Assembly: GCA_026005095.1 (NCBI GenBank)
Contig: BPKK01000011.1
Location: 1-64,000, forward strand
Length of the DNA: 64,000 nt
Reading direction: 5' to 3'
Origin: Silanimonas sp.
GTDB lineage: Bacteria > Pseudomonadota > Gammaproteobacteria > Xanthomonadales > Xanthomonadaceae
The notes below the pieces were generated by a model. The model was given only the letters and a program-made list of their open reading frames with translations. It was not told the DNA's origin and did not search any database. The translations under genes and the position numbers were made by a program. This document shows positions 22,863 to 36,400 of this stretch, piece by piece. Within the stretch, counting starts at the first letter, position 1. Each line of letters starts with the position of its first letter.

Positions 22863-25004
22863 ATGCCCCACTGCCTGCGTGTTCTCCTCGCCTCTGCGGC
22901 CCTGCTGGCGGCCGGCGCCCTCCCGGCTGCGGTGCGGCCCATCGCCGACCGCTACGTGCTGAAGGAGAACGCCCCGGCCACGGACCTTCGGGTGCTCCAG
23001 AACGACGGACTCACCAATACCGAGCTGGCGAACGGCGCGCTCACCCTGCTACGTCCCCCCACCCTCGGCACTGTCTCGGTCGAGACCTTCAGCACCGCCT
23101 CGGCAGCCGATGACGTCATCCGCTACACCCCGCAGGCCGACCGCAGCGGCCAGGATTCCCTGCGCTACCGCATCTGCAGTGGCGGTATCTGCGCCGAGTC
23201 CGAGGTGGCGATCGTGCTACGGCCCATCAGCGAGGGGCTGGCGCTCACCGTCCCTGGTGGCAGCGGGTTCATCGATCTTGAGGCCGGTGGGCTGCGGGCC
23301 CTGCCATCGGCGCGTTTCCAGGCCTCGCCGCTGGTCGAGGCGCAGGTGTCGGAGTTCCCGTTGGCGGTGGACGCCAGCCCGGCCAATCCTTTCGCCGGCA
23401 GCGGCGCGTTTTCGCTGCGGGTCATCCCCAGCAGCGGCGAGGCGCGCACTTGGCGCATCCTCGTCGATGCCCGCTCTCTCTCAGGCGGCAATGTCGATGT
23501 CTATCTCGGCGTCGATGCCAATGGCGATGGCAGGGCTTCGGCCGACGAACTGCGCTGCGCCGCTGGCATGTCGACCAGCATCGAGCGCTGCGAGATGGAG
23601 CTGCTGGTGCCGGCCTGCGGCAATCTTGGCTGGTGGATGCTGCTGAAGAATGCCGGCAGCAGTGCCCATACCGCCCGGGTGGAGACCTTCGAGGTGCCGA
23701 TGACCGGGGGCGATGGCAGCCTCGTCGTCACCGGTCCGGGCCAGGTGCCTGCCCGAGCCGCCTTCCCCCTGCGCCTTGCCTGGGATGCCCCCGAGTTCGC
23801 CGATGGCCAGAGCCGGGTGGCCTATGTCGAGGTGCGGGCGGGGGCCGAGACGCCGGTCGGTGCCTTCCCGGTTCGGCTCACCCGCTCGGGACGGAATGAG
23901 ACTGGGCTAGCGCTTGCCAGTGGTCGCGAGCAGCGGCTGCGCCTGCTGCCCGGCAGCGCCTCGGAGCGGGTTTACGTGGACGTGCCGGCTGGCGCTACAT
24001 CGCTTTCCGTCAGCGCCCGCGGCAGCGAGCCCTTGCAGCTCTATCTGGCGCGGATCGACCCACCTACGGTGGGCAATGCGCCGCCTGAAGTGGCCCCGGC
24101 GCCGGCGCGGAGTGTCTCCCATCCGTCCACGGCCTCGGCGGCCCCGAGTCAGGCGCTCAGTGTTTCGGGAGCGGCCCTGAGCCCCGGGCGTTGGTACGTG
24201 GTGGTGAGCAACCCCGGTTCACGTGCCGCCGACGTGGTCCTGCTCGCCACCATCGGCGGCAGCGCCCCCCGGGTTCGCCCCGGCGGCTATTTCGCCCCAG
24301 CGCGTTCTGGTCATGGCCTGTTCCTCTACCCGGCGGCCGACCAGTGGGCGGGGCTCTGGTACACCTACCTGCAAGATGGCCACAGCACCTGGTACTACCT
24401 GCAGGGTCCGGCTCCCGGTGCCAACGGGCAGTGGGTGGGGCGCATCTACCGCTCGGCCTGGGACGGTAGCCGCAATGTGCTCACCGCTATCGGCGAGGCC
24501 GTGACCACACCCACCGGGCCGGATGCCTTTCGTTTCGCCTACCGTCTGGACGGCCAGGCTGGCAACGAACCCTTCGTCAGCTTTGGTCGGGGCTGCCCTA
24601 GCCTGGGCGGCACAGCCCTCGATGCCAGCAGCCACTGGTACAACCCGGCGCGTTCCGGTACTGGCTATAGCGTGCAGCTTTACCCGGACTATGAGTTCTA
24701 TGCTGCTTTCGTCTACGACGCCGCCGGCGTGCCGCGCTTCCTGGTGGCCGAGCGCAGCGGCTTTGGCGGGGCCAGTGCCAGCCTCACCCTGGAACAACTC
24801 ACCGGTTTCTGCCCACTGTGCACGCGCAGCGGCCCGCCGCTGCGTCAGCCGGTGGGTGTGCTTGGGCGGACCTACGCCGCAGGGCGGCTTGCCAGCCTGA
24901 GCCTCGATGCCAGCTTCACCGCCGGCGTGCCGGGACGCTGGCAGCAGTCGGAGAGTGTGCAGCTGCTCGGTGGGGCTGGAACCACTCAGGGTTGCCTGCC
25001 CTAG
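22863..25004 (+). CDS. large secreted protein with Ig-like and PARSG repeat modules
   Basis: A 713-residue protein with a signal peptide (MPHCLRVLLASAALLAAG, cleavage likely after about residue 23). Residues about 26-120 look like a bacterial Ig/cadherin-like domain (YVLKENAPATDLRVLQND). DANGDGRASADE at 218-229 has the form of an EF-hand or dockerin-like calcium loop. The C-terminal half holds two related aromatic-rich modules: FAPARSGHGLFLYP (about 475) and YNPARSGTGYSVQLYP (about 590), each followed by a W/Y-rich stretch. Several Cys pairs suggest disulphides. No catalytic motif is seen. I recall similar NPARSG modules in exported Lysobacterales proteins, but no function. Adhesion or a cell-surface role is a guess. 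Confidence 0.8.
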   Translation: MPHCLRVLLASAALLAAGALPAAVRPIADRYVLKENAPATDLRVLQNDGLTNTELANGALTLLRPPTLGTVSVETFSTASAADDVIRYTPQADRSGQDSLRYRICSGGICAESEVAIVLRPISEGLALTVPGGSGFIDLEAGGLRALPSARFQASPLVEAQVSEFPLAVDASPANPFAGSGAFSLRVIPSSGEARTWRILVDARSLSGGNVDVYLGVDANGDGRASADELRCAAGMSTSIERCEMELLVPACGNLGWWMLLKNAGSSAHTARVETFEVPMTGGDGSLVVTGPGQVPARAAFPLRLAWDAPEFADGQSRVAYVEVRAGAETPVGAFPVRLTRSGRNETGLALASGREQRLRLLPGSASERVYVDVPAGATSLSVSARGSEPLQLYLARIDPPTVGNAPPEVAPAPARSVSHPSTASAAPSQALSVSGAALSPGRWYVVVSNPGSRAADVVLLATIGGSAPRVRPGGYFAPARSGHGLFLYPAADQWAGLWYTYLQDGHSTWYYLQGPAPGANGQWVGRIYRSAWDGSRNVLTAIGEAVTTPTGPDAFRFAYRLDGQAGNEPFVSFGRGCPSLGGTALDASSHWYNPARSGTGYSVQLYPDYEFYAAFVYDAAGVPRFLVAERSGFGGASASLTLEQLTGFCPLCTRSGPPLRQPVGVLGRTYAAGRLASLSLDASFTAGVPGRWQQSESVQLLGGAGTTQGCLP

Positions 25005-25157
25005 GGCCTTCAGGCCTGCGGAGCGTTCTCCAGCCAGCCATCAGGCCTGGAGCGGTAGGAGGGCTTTCGCTGGGGACAGTTTTCCCCCTGGCACACACAT
25101 ATGCCGGGCTGCAGCTCGTTGACCTTGGGCCTGACCTCCTACGGCCATCGGGCGCCG

Positions 25158-26843
25158 TCAGGCCGTCGCCGTACCGGCCGAGTCGCGTAGCTCGCGGCGC
25201 AGGATCTTGCCGACGTTGGTCTTCGGAAGCTCGCTGCGGAATTCGACGTAGCGCGGCAGCTTGTAGCCGGTGAGCTTGTCCTTGCAGAAGGCCTTCACCT
25301 GCTCGGCGGTGAGGTTCGGATCCTTGCGCACGATCACCACTTTCACCGCCTCGCCCGACTTGTCGTCGGGCACGCCCACCGCCGCCACTTCGAGCACGCC
25401 AGGCATGGTGGCCACCACGTCCTCGATTTCGTTCGGGTACACGTTGAAGCCCGAGACCAGGATCATGTCCTTCTTGCGGTCGACGATGTAGAAGTAGCCG
25501 GCAGCGTCCATCTTCGCCATGTCGCCGGTGTGCAGCCAGCCGTCGGCGTCGATGACCTTGGCCGTTTCCTCCGGCCGCTGCCAGTAGCCCTGCATCACCT
25601 GCGGGCCCTTGATGCACAACTCGCCCACCTCGCCCACCGGCAGCATCCGCCCCTCGTCGTCCTTGATGCAGGCGTCGGTGGAGGAGATCGGCAGGCCGAT
25701 GGCGCCGTTGAACTCCTTGAGGTCCATCGGATTGATGCAGGCCGCCGGCGAGGTTTCGGTGAGCCCGTAGGCCTCCACCAGGGTGCAGCCGGTGACCTGC
25801 TTCCAGCGTTCGGCCACGGCGCGCTGCACCGCCATGCCGCCGCCGAGCGTGAGGTGTAGGGCAGAGAAATCCACGGTGTCGAAGCCCGGGGTGTTGAGCA
25901 GGCCGTTGAACAGGGTGTTGACGCCGGTGATGGCGGTGAAGCGCGTGGACTTCAGTTCCCTGACGAAGCCCGGCATGTCGCGCGGGTTGGTGATCAGGTG
26001 GTTGAGACCGCCGAACTTCATGAAGACGAGGCAGTTCGCCGTCAGCGCGAAGATGTGGTAGAGCGGCAGCGCGGTGATGATGACTTCCTCGCCGGGCTTG
26101 GCATTGGTGCCGATCCAGGCCGAAGCCTGCTGCATGTTCGCTACCAGGTTGCGGTGGGTGAGCATGGCGCCCTTGGCCACGCCGGTAGTACCGCCGGTGT
26201 ACTGCAAAAAGGCAATGTCGCTATGGTGCAGCGACACCGCCGGCAGTTCGTGCTTCGCGCCCCGCGCCAGCGCGGTGCGGAAATCGATGGCGCCGGGGAT
26301 GTCGTAGTCGGGCACCATCTTCTTCACGTACTTCACCATGAAGTCGACGATGGCGCCCTTGGGGAAGCCCAGCATCTCGCCGATCGAGGTGACGATGACC
26401 TGCTTCACCGGCGTCTCGGCCACCACTTCGGCGGCGGTGTGCGCCACGTTGGAGAGCACCACCAGCACGCTGGCGCCGGAATCGACCAGCTGGTGCTTCA
26501 GTTCGCGCGGCGTGTAGAGCGGGTTGGTGTTCACCACCGTGAGCCCGGCGCGCAGCACGCCGAAGATGGCGATCGGGTACTGCAGCACATTGGGCATCAT
26601 CAGGGCGACGCGGTCGCCCTTCTTGAGCTTGAGGTCGTTGAGGAGGAAGCTCGCGAACTGGGCGGAGAGGCGGTCGACCTCGGCATAGGTGATGGTCTTG
26701 CCGAGGTTGCGGAAGGCGGGGCGGTCGCGGAACTTGGCGATCGCGTTCTCGAGCACCGAGACGATGGACGGGAACTCGTCCACGTCGATGGTCGCGGGCA
26801 CGCCCTTCGGGTAGCTGGACAACCAGGGACGCTCAATGCTCAT
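25158..26843 (-). CDS. fadD: long-chain-fatty-acid-CoA ligase FadD
   Basis: FadD activates long-chain fatty acids to acyl-CoA with ATP at the inner membrane, the entry step of beta-oxidation. The 561-residue product is collinear with E. coli FadD (561). It has the P-loop-like AMP-binding motif YTGGTTGVAKGAMLTH, the adenylate motif YGLTETSP, GWLHTGDMAKMD, DRKKDMILVSGFNVYPNEIE (the FACS signature region) and the catalytic Lys in NVGKILRRELRD near the C-terminus. The start at 26843 (MSIERPWLSSYP) corresponds to that of E. coli; an ATG five codons upstream is also possible. Divergent from a lipoprotein gene. Confidence 0.95.
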   Translation of the reverse strand: MSIERPWLSSYPKGVPATIDVDEFPSIVSVLENAIAKFRDRPAFRNLGKTITYAEVDRLSAQFASFLLNDLKLKKGDRVALMMPNVLQYPIAIFGVLRAGLTVVNTNPLYTPRELKHQLVDSGASVLVVLSNVAHTAAEVVAETPVKQVIVTSIGEMLGFPKGAIVDFMVKYVKKMVPDYDIPGAIDFRTALARGAKHELPAVSLHHSDIAFLQYTGGTTGVAKGAMLTHRNLVANMQQASAWIGTNAKPGEEVIITALPLYHIFALTANCLVFMKFGGLNHLITNPRDMPGFVRELKSTRFTAITGVNTLFNGLLNTPGFDTVDFSALHLTLGGGMAVQRAVAERWKQVTGCTLVEAYGLTETSPAACINPMDLKEFNGAIGLPISSTDACIKDDEGRMLPVGEVGELCIKGPQVMQGYWQRPEETAKVIDADGWLHTGDMAKMDAAGYFYIVDRKKDMILVSGFNVYPNEIEDVVATMPGVLEVAAVGVPDDKSGEAVKVVIVRKDPNLTAEQVKAFCKDKLTGYKLPRYVEFRSELPKTNVGKILRRELRDSAGTATA

Positions 26844-26979
26844 CGATTCCACTCCCATTGCGAGGACCACGGGCCAGGCGCACGGCGCGACACGCGGCAG
26901 TTCTTCGAGTATTCGCTCGATTGCAGCACAGGGGGATGGCGGCGGCAAGCCGGAATGCCGCGGTCTTCGCGCACTACCG

Positions 26980-27405
26980 ATGGGCGGGCTCCTGCTGCTG
27001 CTGTCCGCCCTGCTGGTGGCTTGTGCGCGGCCGGCCGACGAAGCGGCCCTGCGCGATACCCTGGCGAGCATGCAGGCGGCGGTGGAAGCCCGTGATGCCG
27101 GCCGCCTGCTCGAGGCCGTAGCCGAGGACTTCGCCGGCCCCGAGGGCATGGACCGCGAGGGCCTGCGCCGCTACGTGACGCTACTGCTCCTGCGTCGGCA
27201 GCGGGTCGGCGTGGTGCTCGGCCCGGTGGCCGTGGACCTCCATGGCGATCGTGCGACCGCGCGCTTCGACGCCCTCGTCACTGGGGCCGATGGCCTATTG
27301 CCACGGAATGCCGAGGCCCGGCGGGTGGAGACGGTCTGGCGCCGTGAGGGGGGCGAATGGCGGCTGGTGGCCGCCGACTGGTCGCAGCCCGCAGGCGGCC
27401 ACTGA
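26980..27405 (+). CDS. small lipoprotein, NTF2/SnoaL-like
   Basis: A 141-residue protein with a short hydrophobic N-terminus (MGGLLLLLSALL) and a lipobox ending LLVAC, so it is probably a membrane-anchored lipoprotein facing the periplasm. The rest, with an N-terminal helix (DEAALRDTLASMQAAVEARDAGRL) and a final WRREGGEWRLVAADW strand, resembles the NTF2/SnoaL-like cone fold, which usually binds a small ligand or interacts with a partner. No catalytic residues stand out. The start at 26980 puts the signal at the N-terminus; the longer reading frame upstream overlaps fadD's 5' end. Convergent with acnA. Confidence 0.75.
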   Translation: MGGLLLLLSALLVACARPADEAALRDTLASMQAAVEARDAGRLLEAVAEDFAGPEGMDREGLRRYVTLLLLRRQRVGVVLGPVAVDLHGDRATARFDALVTGADGLLPRNAEARRVETVWRREGGEWRLVAADWSQPAGGH

Positions 27406-27413
27406 AACGGCGA

Positions 27414-27433
27414 AGGCCGCCCGAGAGCGGCCT
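27414..27433. terminator. terminator-like hairpin between lipoprotein gene and acnA
   Basis: A 7-bp stem (AGGCCGC with GCGGCCT) and a 6-base loop, 8 bases after the lipoprotein stop and between convergent genes. There is no T-run, so its terminator role is inferred from position. Confidence 0.45.
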
Positions 27434-27472
27434 CCGCGCTTGCTCAGAAGGCCTCCGTCCAGGGCCCCCGGC

Positions 27473-30157
<2,685 letters not shown>

Positions 30158-30246
30158 GGGTGGCTCCAGGCTGGGAATGCGTGGGAGGGACCGGCCCTGC
30201 GCGCTTCGCAGGGCGCGGGCACGGACAGCCCCGCATTATGCCGCAA

Positions 30247-30267
30247 ACCGCCCCCGTACGGGGCGGT
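30247..30267 (-). terminator. probable terminator after hflD
   Basis: An 8-bp stem (ACCGCCCC with GGGGCGGT) and a 5-base loop, 11 bases after the hflD stop, followed on the minus strand by TTTG. The T-run is short. It also lies just upstream of the possible acnA -10 element. Confidence 0.45.
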
Positions 30268-30277
30268 ATGGATGGGG

Positions 30278-30898
30278 TCAGTCGAGGGGTGAGAGCAGGC
30301 CGTGGGCGGCTTCGACCATGGCCCGCCGGCGTAGCAGGAAGTCCCAGCGGCTGCCGCCCACCTGGCGCCACAGCACGGCGGCCCGCAGCCCGCAGAGCAG
30401 CAGGCTGCGCACCTCGGCGATTACCTGCGGCTGGCCGAGGTAGACCGGGTTGCCGCGCACCAGCACCCGGGGGCCGAGCGGGCTGATGACCTCGCTGTAG
30501 AGGTCGGCCAGGCGTTTGAATACGGTGGGATGCTGAGGCCCTAAGTGCTGGCGTTGGCGTTCGACGTCGCGCAGTACTGCCTGCACCCTCTCGCCGGCCT
30601 GCGGTTGGCGCATGAAGGCACGCTCCACGGCGAGCAGGGTGGCGCCCATGCTGGCCACTGCCGGATCACGACGGCCATGGCCGAGCAGGGCCAGCAACTC
30701 GCGCAGACCGCGGTCGAGGTTGCGAGCAAGGTCGCCGCGGCCGCCATAGATTTCCTCCACATCCTCAGCTTCGAAGCGAAACAGGCTATCGAGCAGCACC
30801 GATTCCGCCGCCTGCTCGGTCTGCCCCAGGGTGGCGAGCTGGTTGACGAGGCGCAGCGACTGGGCGAGGGCGGCAAGGGCGATGACGCGGTCGATCAT
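30278..30898 (-). CDS. hflD: high frequency lysogenization protein HflD homolog
   Basis: HflD is a helical, membrane-associated protein that in E. coli restrains the phage lambda CII activator; its normal cellular job is not clear. The 206-residue product has the family N-terminus ([25 protein letters not shown]), a mostly alpha-helical body, and the C-terminal segment [20 protein letters not shown] then [14 protein letters not shown]. It begins inside the mnmA stop (ATGA overlap), the conserved mnmA-hflD arrangement of gammaproteobacteria, where purB often follows; here acnA follows instead. Confidence 0.92.
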   Translation of the reverse strand: MIDRVIALAALAQSLRLVNQLATLGQTEQAAESVLLDSLFRFEAEDVEEIYGGRGDLARNLDRGLRELLALLGHGRRDPAVASMGATLLAVERAFMRQPQAGERVQAVLRDVERQRQHLGPQHPTVFKRLADLYSEVISPLGPRVLVRGNPVYLGQPQVIAEVRSLLLCGLRAAVLWRQVGGSRWDFLLRRRAMVEAAHGLLSPLD

Positions 30899-32010
30899 GG
30901 GCAGGTGTGGCGGAGCGGGTCGAGGGGGGCATTGGTGGCGGCGATCACCGCGCCGCCGAGGCATTCCTCGCCACGGTAGAGGACGAGCGACTGGCCCGGC
31001 GTGACGGCGCGTTGCGGCTGGTCGAAGCGTACCTCCACGCCCCCGTCGTCGCGGGCCTGCACGGTACACGCTTGTGCCGCCTGCCGGTAGCGCACCTGGG
31101 CCGCGCAGCGCAGCGGTAGCGGCGGGGCTTCGCCGGCCACCCAGTGCATGGTCTCGGTGCGCAGGCGGGTGGAGGCGAGCAGGGGGCTGTCACCCTGGTC
31201 GACGATCAGCCGGTTGCCTTCTGGGTCCTTGCCTACCACGAACCACGGGGCCTGCGGACGGCCGCGCATACCGCCGAGCCCGAGGCCCTCGCGCTGGCCA
31301 AGGGTGAAGAAGGCAATGCCCGGATGTCGGCCCAGCACCACGCCGGCAGGATCGACGATTTCGCCCGGGGTGATGGCGATGTAGCGGGAAAGGAAATCGC
31401 GGAAATCGCGCTCGCCGATGAAGCAGATGCCGGTGGAGTCCTTCTTCCTTGCGGTGGCCAGTCCCAGCCGGGCGGCGATCGCCCGCACTTCGGTCTTCGG
31501 CAGCTCGCCCACAGGGAAGCGAGTGGCGGCGAGCTGGGCCTGGCCGAGCTGGTGCAGGAAGTAGCTCTGGTCCTTGCCCGGGTCGCGGCCGCGCAGCAGG
31601 CGCCAGCGTCCTTCGTGGCGGTCGATGCGGGCGTAGTGACCGGTAGCGACCTGTTCCGCGCCGAGGGCGCGGGCCTCGTCGAGGAAGGTCTTGAACTTCA
31701 CCTCGCGGTTGCAGAGCACATCGGGATTCGGCGTGCGGCCGGCGCGGTACTCGGCGAGGAAGGTTTCGAATACCCCGCGCCAGTACTCGGCGGCGAAATT
31801 GCGGGCGAGGAAGGGGATGCCGAGCTGGCCGCAAACCCGGAGCGCGTCGCGGCGGTCGGCTTCGGCCCGGCATTCGCCATCGCCATCCTCGTTCCAGTTC
31901 TGCATGAACAGACCGGCGATGGGGATGCCTTGCTCGCGTAGCAGCCAGGCGGCCACCGAGGAATCGACGCCGCCGGACATGCCCACGATGACGCGGGCGC
32001 GGGTACTCAC
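30895..32010 (-). CDS. mnmA: tRNA-specific 2-thiouridylase MnmA
   Basis: MnmA adds sulphur to uridine 34 of tRNA-Lys, -Glu and -Gln, taking it from the IscS/Tus relay. The 371-residue protein has the PP-loop GMSGGVDSS (10-18), the catalytic Cys100 in [10 protein letters not shown], the second catalytic Cys196 in [12 protein letters not shown], and YFLHQL in the tRNA-binding part. It starts with GTG at 32010, overlapping the nudJ stop (GTGA), and its own stop overlaps the hflD start, so nudJ-mnmA-hflD look translationally coupled, as in E. coli (nudJ-mnmA-hflD). Confidence 0.96.
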   Translation of the reverse strand: MSTRARVIVGMSGGVDSSVAAWLLREQGIPIAGLFMQNWNEDGDGECRAEADRRDALRVCGQLGIPFLARNFAAEYWRGVFETFLAEYRAGRTPNPDVLCNREVKFKTFLDEARALGAEQVATGHYARIDRHEGRWRLLRGRDPGKDQSYFLHQLGQAQLAATRFPVGELPKTEVRAIAARLGLATARKKDSTGICFIGERDFRDFLSRYIAITPGEIVDPAGVVLGRHPGIAFFTLGQREGLGLGGMRGRPQAPWFVVGKDPEGNRLIVDQGDSPLLASTRLRTETMHWVAGEAPPLPLRCAAQVRYRQAAQACTVQARDDGGVEVRFDQPQRAVTPGQSLVLYRGEECLGGAVIAATNAPLDPLRHTCP

Positions 32011-32468
32011 AGCGCAGCCACCGCCTCCAGCGGCAGGCGGCGGCCCTGTAGCACGTCGCGGGCCACCCGCCAGACCAGCGGGCTTCTATGCTCGGCGGCT
32101 CGGGCTTCCAGCTCCGAGGGGCGGAGCCAGAGGGCGCGGACGATGCCGGCATCCAGCGGTCGCATGGGGTCGTGGGAGAGCGCTTCGGCGGTGAAGGCGA
32201 GGCGCAGGTAGCTGCGGCCGGTCTCCGGCGCCTGCCACTGGTAGGCGCCGACGAAGCCGGTGAGCCGCACTGTCCAGCCGGTCTCCTCCAAGGTCTCGCG
32301 CACCGCCGCCGCGACGATCGCCTCGTCTGGTTCCAGGTGGCCCGCTGGCTGGTTCAGCACCCGCCGTCCGCCCACTTCCTCCTCCACCATCAGCAGGCGG
32401 CCGTCGCGCAGCACCACGGTGGCGACGGTGACGTCGGGTTGCCAGAAGCGGCCTTCACGATAGCTCAA
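32007..32468 (-). CDS. nudJ: phosphatase NudJ (Nudix hydrolase)
   Basis: NudJ is a Nudix phosphatase acting on thiamine pyrophosphate precursors and nucleoside di- and triphosphates. The Nudix box spans about residues 43-65 and contains GHLEPDEA and RETLEETGW, with all expected Glu residues. From a TTG at 32468 it has 153 residues, the same as E. coli NudJ, and begins just before the conserved PDVTVATVV strand. A GGAG lies 6 bases before this TTG, which is why it is preferred; the frame stays open upstream to 32594 but that extension lacks family similarity. First gene of the nudJ-mnmA-hflD operon, divergent from clpS. Confidence 0.9.
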   Translation of the reverse strand: MSYREGRFWQPDVTVATVVLRDGRLLMVEEEVGGRRVLNQPAGHLEPDEAIVAAAVRETLEETGWTVRLTGFVGAYQWQAPETGRSYLRLAFTAEALSHDPMRPLDAGIVRALWLRPSELEARAAEHRSPLVWRVARDVLQGRRLPLEAVAAL

Positions 32469-32580
32469 CGCAGTCTCCAGCCCAGCACGGGAAGGCAGGG
32501 CGCGAAGGCCCGATTGTGACGCCCGGCACGCGTGCCGTCCAAGGGCCGCAAGCCCTTGTGGCGCCGCGGGCAGGGCCTCA

Positions 32581-32586
32581 TATACT
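32581..32586 (+). promoter_or_regulatory. putative -10 element of clpS
   Basis: TATACT ends 6 bases before the clpS ATG at 32593. Transcription would then begin at or next to the A of the ATG, giving a leaderless mRNA, and no Shine-Dalgarno is present. The best -35 is TTGTGG at 32556-32561, with a 19-base spacer, longer than ideal. Confidence 0.45.
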
Positions 32587-32592
32587 GGCCGC

Positions 32593-32919
32593 ATGAGCCA
32601 ACGCGAACGCCCGGAATCCGAGCACGAACGCGGCCTCGTCGTGGAGACGGCGAAGCCCGAACTGGAACGGCCGCCGCTGTTCCGCGTGCTTTTGCTGAAC
32701 GACGACTACACGCCGATGGACTTCGTGGTCGAGGTCTTGCAGCTGTTCTTTGGCATGAACCGCGAGAAGGCGACGCAAGTGATGCTGCACGTGCATACCC
32801 GGGGACGGGGCGTGTGCGGCGTCTACACGCGGGAAGTGGCAGAAACCAAGGTGTCGCAGGTGAACGATTTCTCCCGCACCCACCAGCACCCGCTCATGTG
32901 CACCATGGAAAAGGCCTGA
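32593..32919 (+). CDS. clpS: ATP-dependent Clp protease adaptor ClpS
   Basis: ClpS recognises N-degron substrates beginning with Leu, Phe, Tyr or Trp and hands them to ClpAP. The 108-residue protein (E. coli 106) has a flexible acidic N-terminus and the folded core starting at about residue 28: [20 protein letters not shown], where Asn-Asp-Asp-Tyr-Thr-Pro-Met holds the alpha-amino-binding residues, then [20 protein letters not shown], with the His of the N-degron pocket. It is followed 40 bases later by clpA. The Aat transferase gene that creates such N-degrons lies 3 kb away. Confidence 0.96.
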   Translation: MSQRERPESEHERGLVVETAKPELERPPLFRVLLLNDDYTPMDFVVEVLQLFFGMNREKATQVMLHVHTRGRGVCGVYTREVAETKVSQVNDFSRTHQHPLMCTMEKA

Positions 32920-32959
32920 GCCGCCCCCATATCCGGGGCATCCCCTGGAGGCTTCGACG

Positions 32960-35245
<2,286 letters not shown>

Positions 35246-35276
35246 GGACGCCCGGCGCGCCCGGGCCCGGAACGCG

Positions 35277-35302
35277 AAACGGCAGCCGCAAGGCTGCCGT
35301 TT
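35277..35302. terminator. bidirectional terminator between clpA and infA
   Basis: A perfect 11-bp stem (AAACGGCAGCC with GGCTGCCGTTT) and a GCAA tetraloop lies 31 bases after clpA and 33 bases beyond the infA stop. The A/T-rich ends of the stem supply short T-runs on both strands. Confidence 0.85.
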
Positions 35303-35335
35303 CTTCCGAGTCTGGCGCGAAGCGGGCCCTGGCCC

Positions 35336-35554
35336 TTACTTCATGCGGTAGGTGATGCGCCCCTTGGTGAGGTCGTAGGGGGTCATCTCCACCTTCACCT
35401 TGTCGCCCGTGAGGATGCGGATGTAGTTCTTGCGCATGCGCCCCGAGATGTGCGCCGTGATGACGTGGCCGTTCTCCAGTTTCACGCGGAACATGGTGTT
35501 CGGCAGGGTTTCGGTCACGGTGCCTTCGAACTCGATGGAATCGTCTTTGGACAT
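35336..35554 (-). CDS. infA: translation initiation factor IF-1
   Basis: IF-1 binds the ribosomal A site during initiation. The 72-residue product (E. coli 72) is a single S1/OB-fold domain: [20 protein letters not shown], then [19 protein letters not shown] and [14 protein letters not shown]. The ATG at 35554 ([11 protein letters not shown]) is the family start; the longer frame upstream is not credible. It is placed after aat on the same strand, with its own likely promoter in the 102-base gap. The clpA-infA-aat order matches E. coli. Confidence 0.98.
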   Translation of the reverse strand: MSKDDSIEFEGTVTETLPNTMFRVKLENGHVITAHISGRMRKNYIRILTGDKVKVEMTPYDLTKGRITYRMK

Positions 35555-35601
35555 GCAGCGGGCGGTTTCTCTGGACGGGCAGGGGTTCGGCGAAGGCGCG
35601 A

Positions 35602-35630
35602 AGTCTGCCACGGCCCGGGCGGGCTTGCAA
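35602..35630 (-). promoter_or_regulatory. putative infA promoter
   Basis: On the minus strand TTGCAA (35625-35630) and CAGACT (35602-35607) are separated by 17 bases, predicting a start near 35595 and a leader of about 40 nt before infA. Confidence 0.5.
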
Positions 35631-35656
35631 AAATCCGGTTAAGCGGGCAGGCGGGT

Positions 35657-36400
35657 TCAGTCGACCGGGGGCGGGGAATCGGCCAGCCAGGCGGCCGGGA
35701 AAGGCGCTCCGGCCCAGTCCGGGCAGGGGGCGAGGGAGGCCGTGAGCGGCCGGAAGCAGGCGAGGAAACGCGCGCGCGGCCAGACTTCGCCGCCCATGAA
35801 GCGCAGGTGCGGGTTCTCGACCTGGGCGTCGAACTGCGGCCAGCCCAGGGTCTGCAGATGCCGCCCCAGGGCCGCCAGGGCCACCTTCGAGCCGCCGCTC
35901 TCGAGGCTGACCATGCTCTCGGCATGGAAGCCGCGGCCCACGCTCACGCCGTAGAGTCCCCCCACCAGCCGGGGGCCGTGCCAGACCTCGACGCTGTGGG
36001 CATGGCCCAGGGCATGCAGCCGGGCATAGGCCCGGCGCATGTCGCGGGTGATCCAGGTGCCATGCTGGCCGGGTCGCGGGGTCTCGGCACAGGCCGCCAC
36101 CACCGCCTCGAAGGCGGTGTTGAAGCGTACTTCCCAGTCACTGCGGCGCAGCGTGCGGCGGAAGCGCCGCGAGAGGTGCACGCCGTTGCTTGCAAACACG
36201 AGGCGTGTCGAAGGCGACCACCAGAGGATGGGCTGGCCTTCGTTGAACCAGGGGAACAGCCCGGCCGCGTAGGCGCGGATCAGCCGCTGGGGTGAAAGAT
36301 CGCCGCCCACGCAGAGCAGGCCGTCGGGTTCGGCGAGGGCCCATTCGGCGGGCGGGAACGGGGCCTCGGGATCGGGGCCGAGCAGGAAGGGGCGGCTCAC
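35657..36400 (-). CDS. aat: leucyl/phenylalanyl-tRNA-protein transferase
   Basis: Aat transfers Leu or Phe from aminoacyl-tRNA to proteins with N-terminal Lys or Arg, creating N-degrons for ClpS/ClpAP. The 247-residue protein has PAEWALAEPDGLLCVGGDLS, the hallmark LIRAYAAGLFPWFNEGQPIL followed by WWSPSTR, the GTWI segment, and the GRGFHAESMVS and NPHLRFMGG motifs near the C-terminus. It starts with GTG at 36400 inside the stop of the upstream gene (GTGA overlap), so it is coupled to the FemAB/GNAT-like gene. clpS and clpA lie close by. Confidence 0.96.
   Translation of the reverse strand: MSRPFLLGPDPEAPFPPAEWALAEPDGLLCVGGDLSPQRLIRAYAAGLFPWFNEGQPILWWSPSTRLVFASNGVHLSRRFRRTLRRSDWEVRFNTAFEAVVAACAETPRPGQHGTWITRDMRRAYARLHALGHAHSVEVWHGPRLVGGLYGVSVGRGFHAESMVSLESGGSKVALAALGRHLQTLGWPQFDAQVENPHLRFMGGEVWPRARFLACFRPLTASLAPCPDWAGAPFPAAWLADSPPPVD

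Noticed and set aside
25005-25157. Possible small RNA or gene between the secreted protein and fadD
   Set aside because: No stable hairpin with a T-run, promoter pair or credible reading frame could be supported in these 153 bases.
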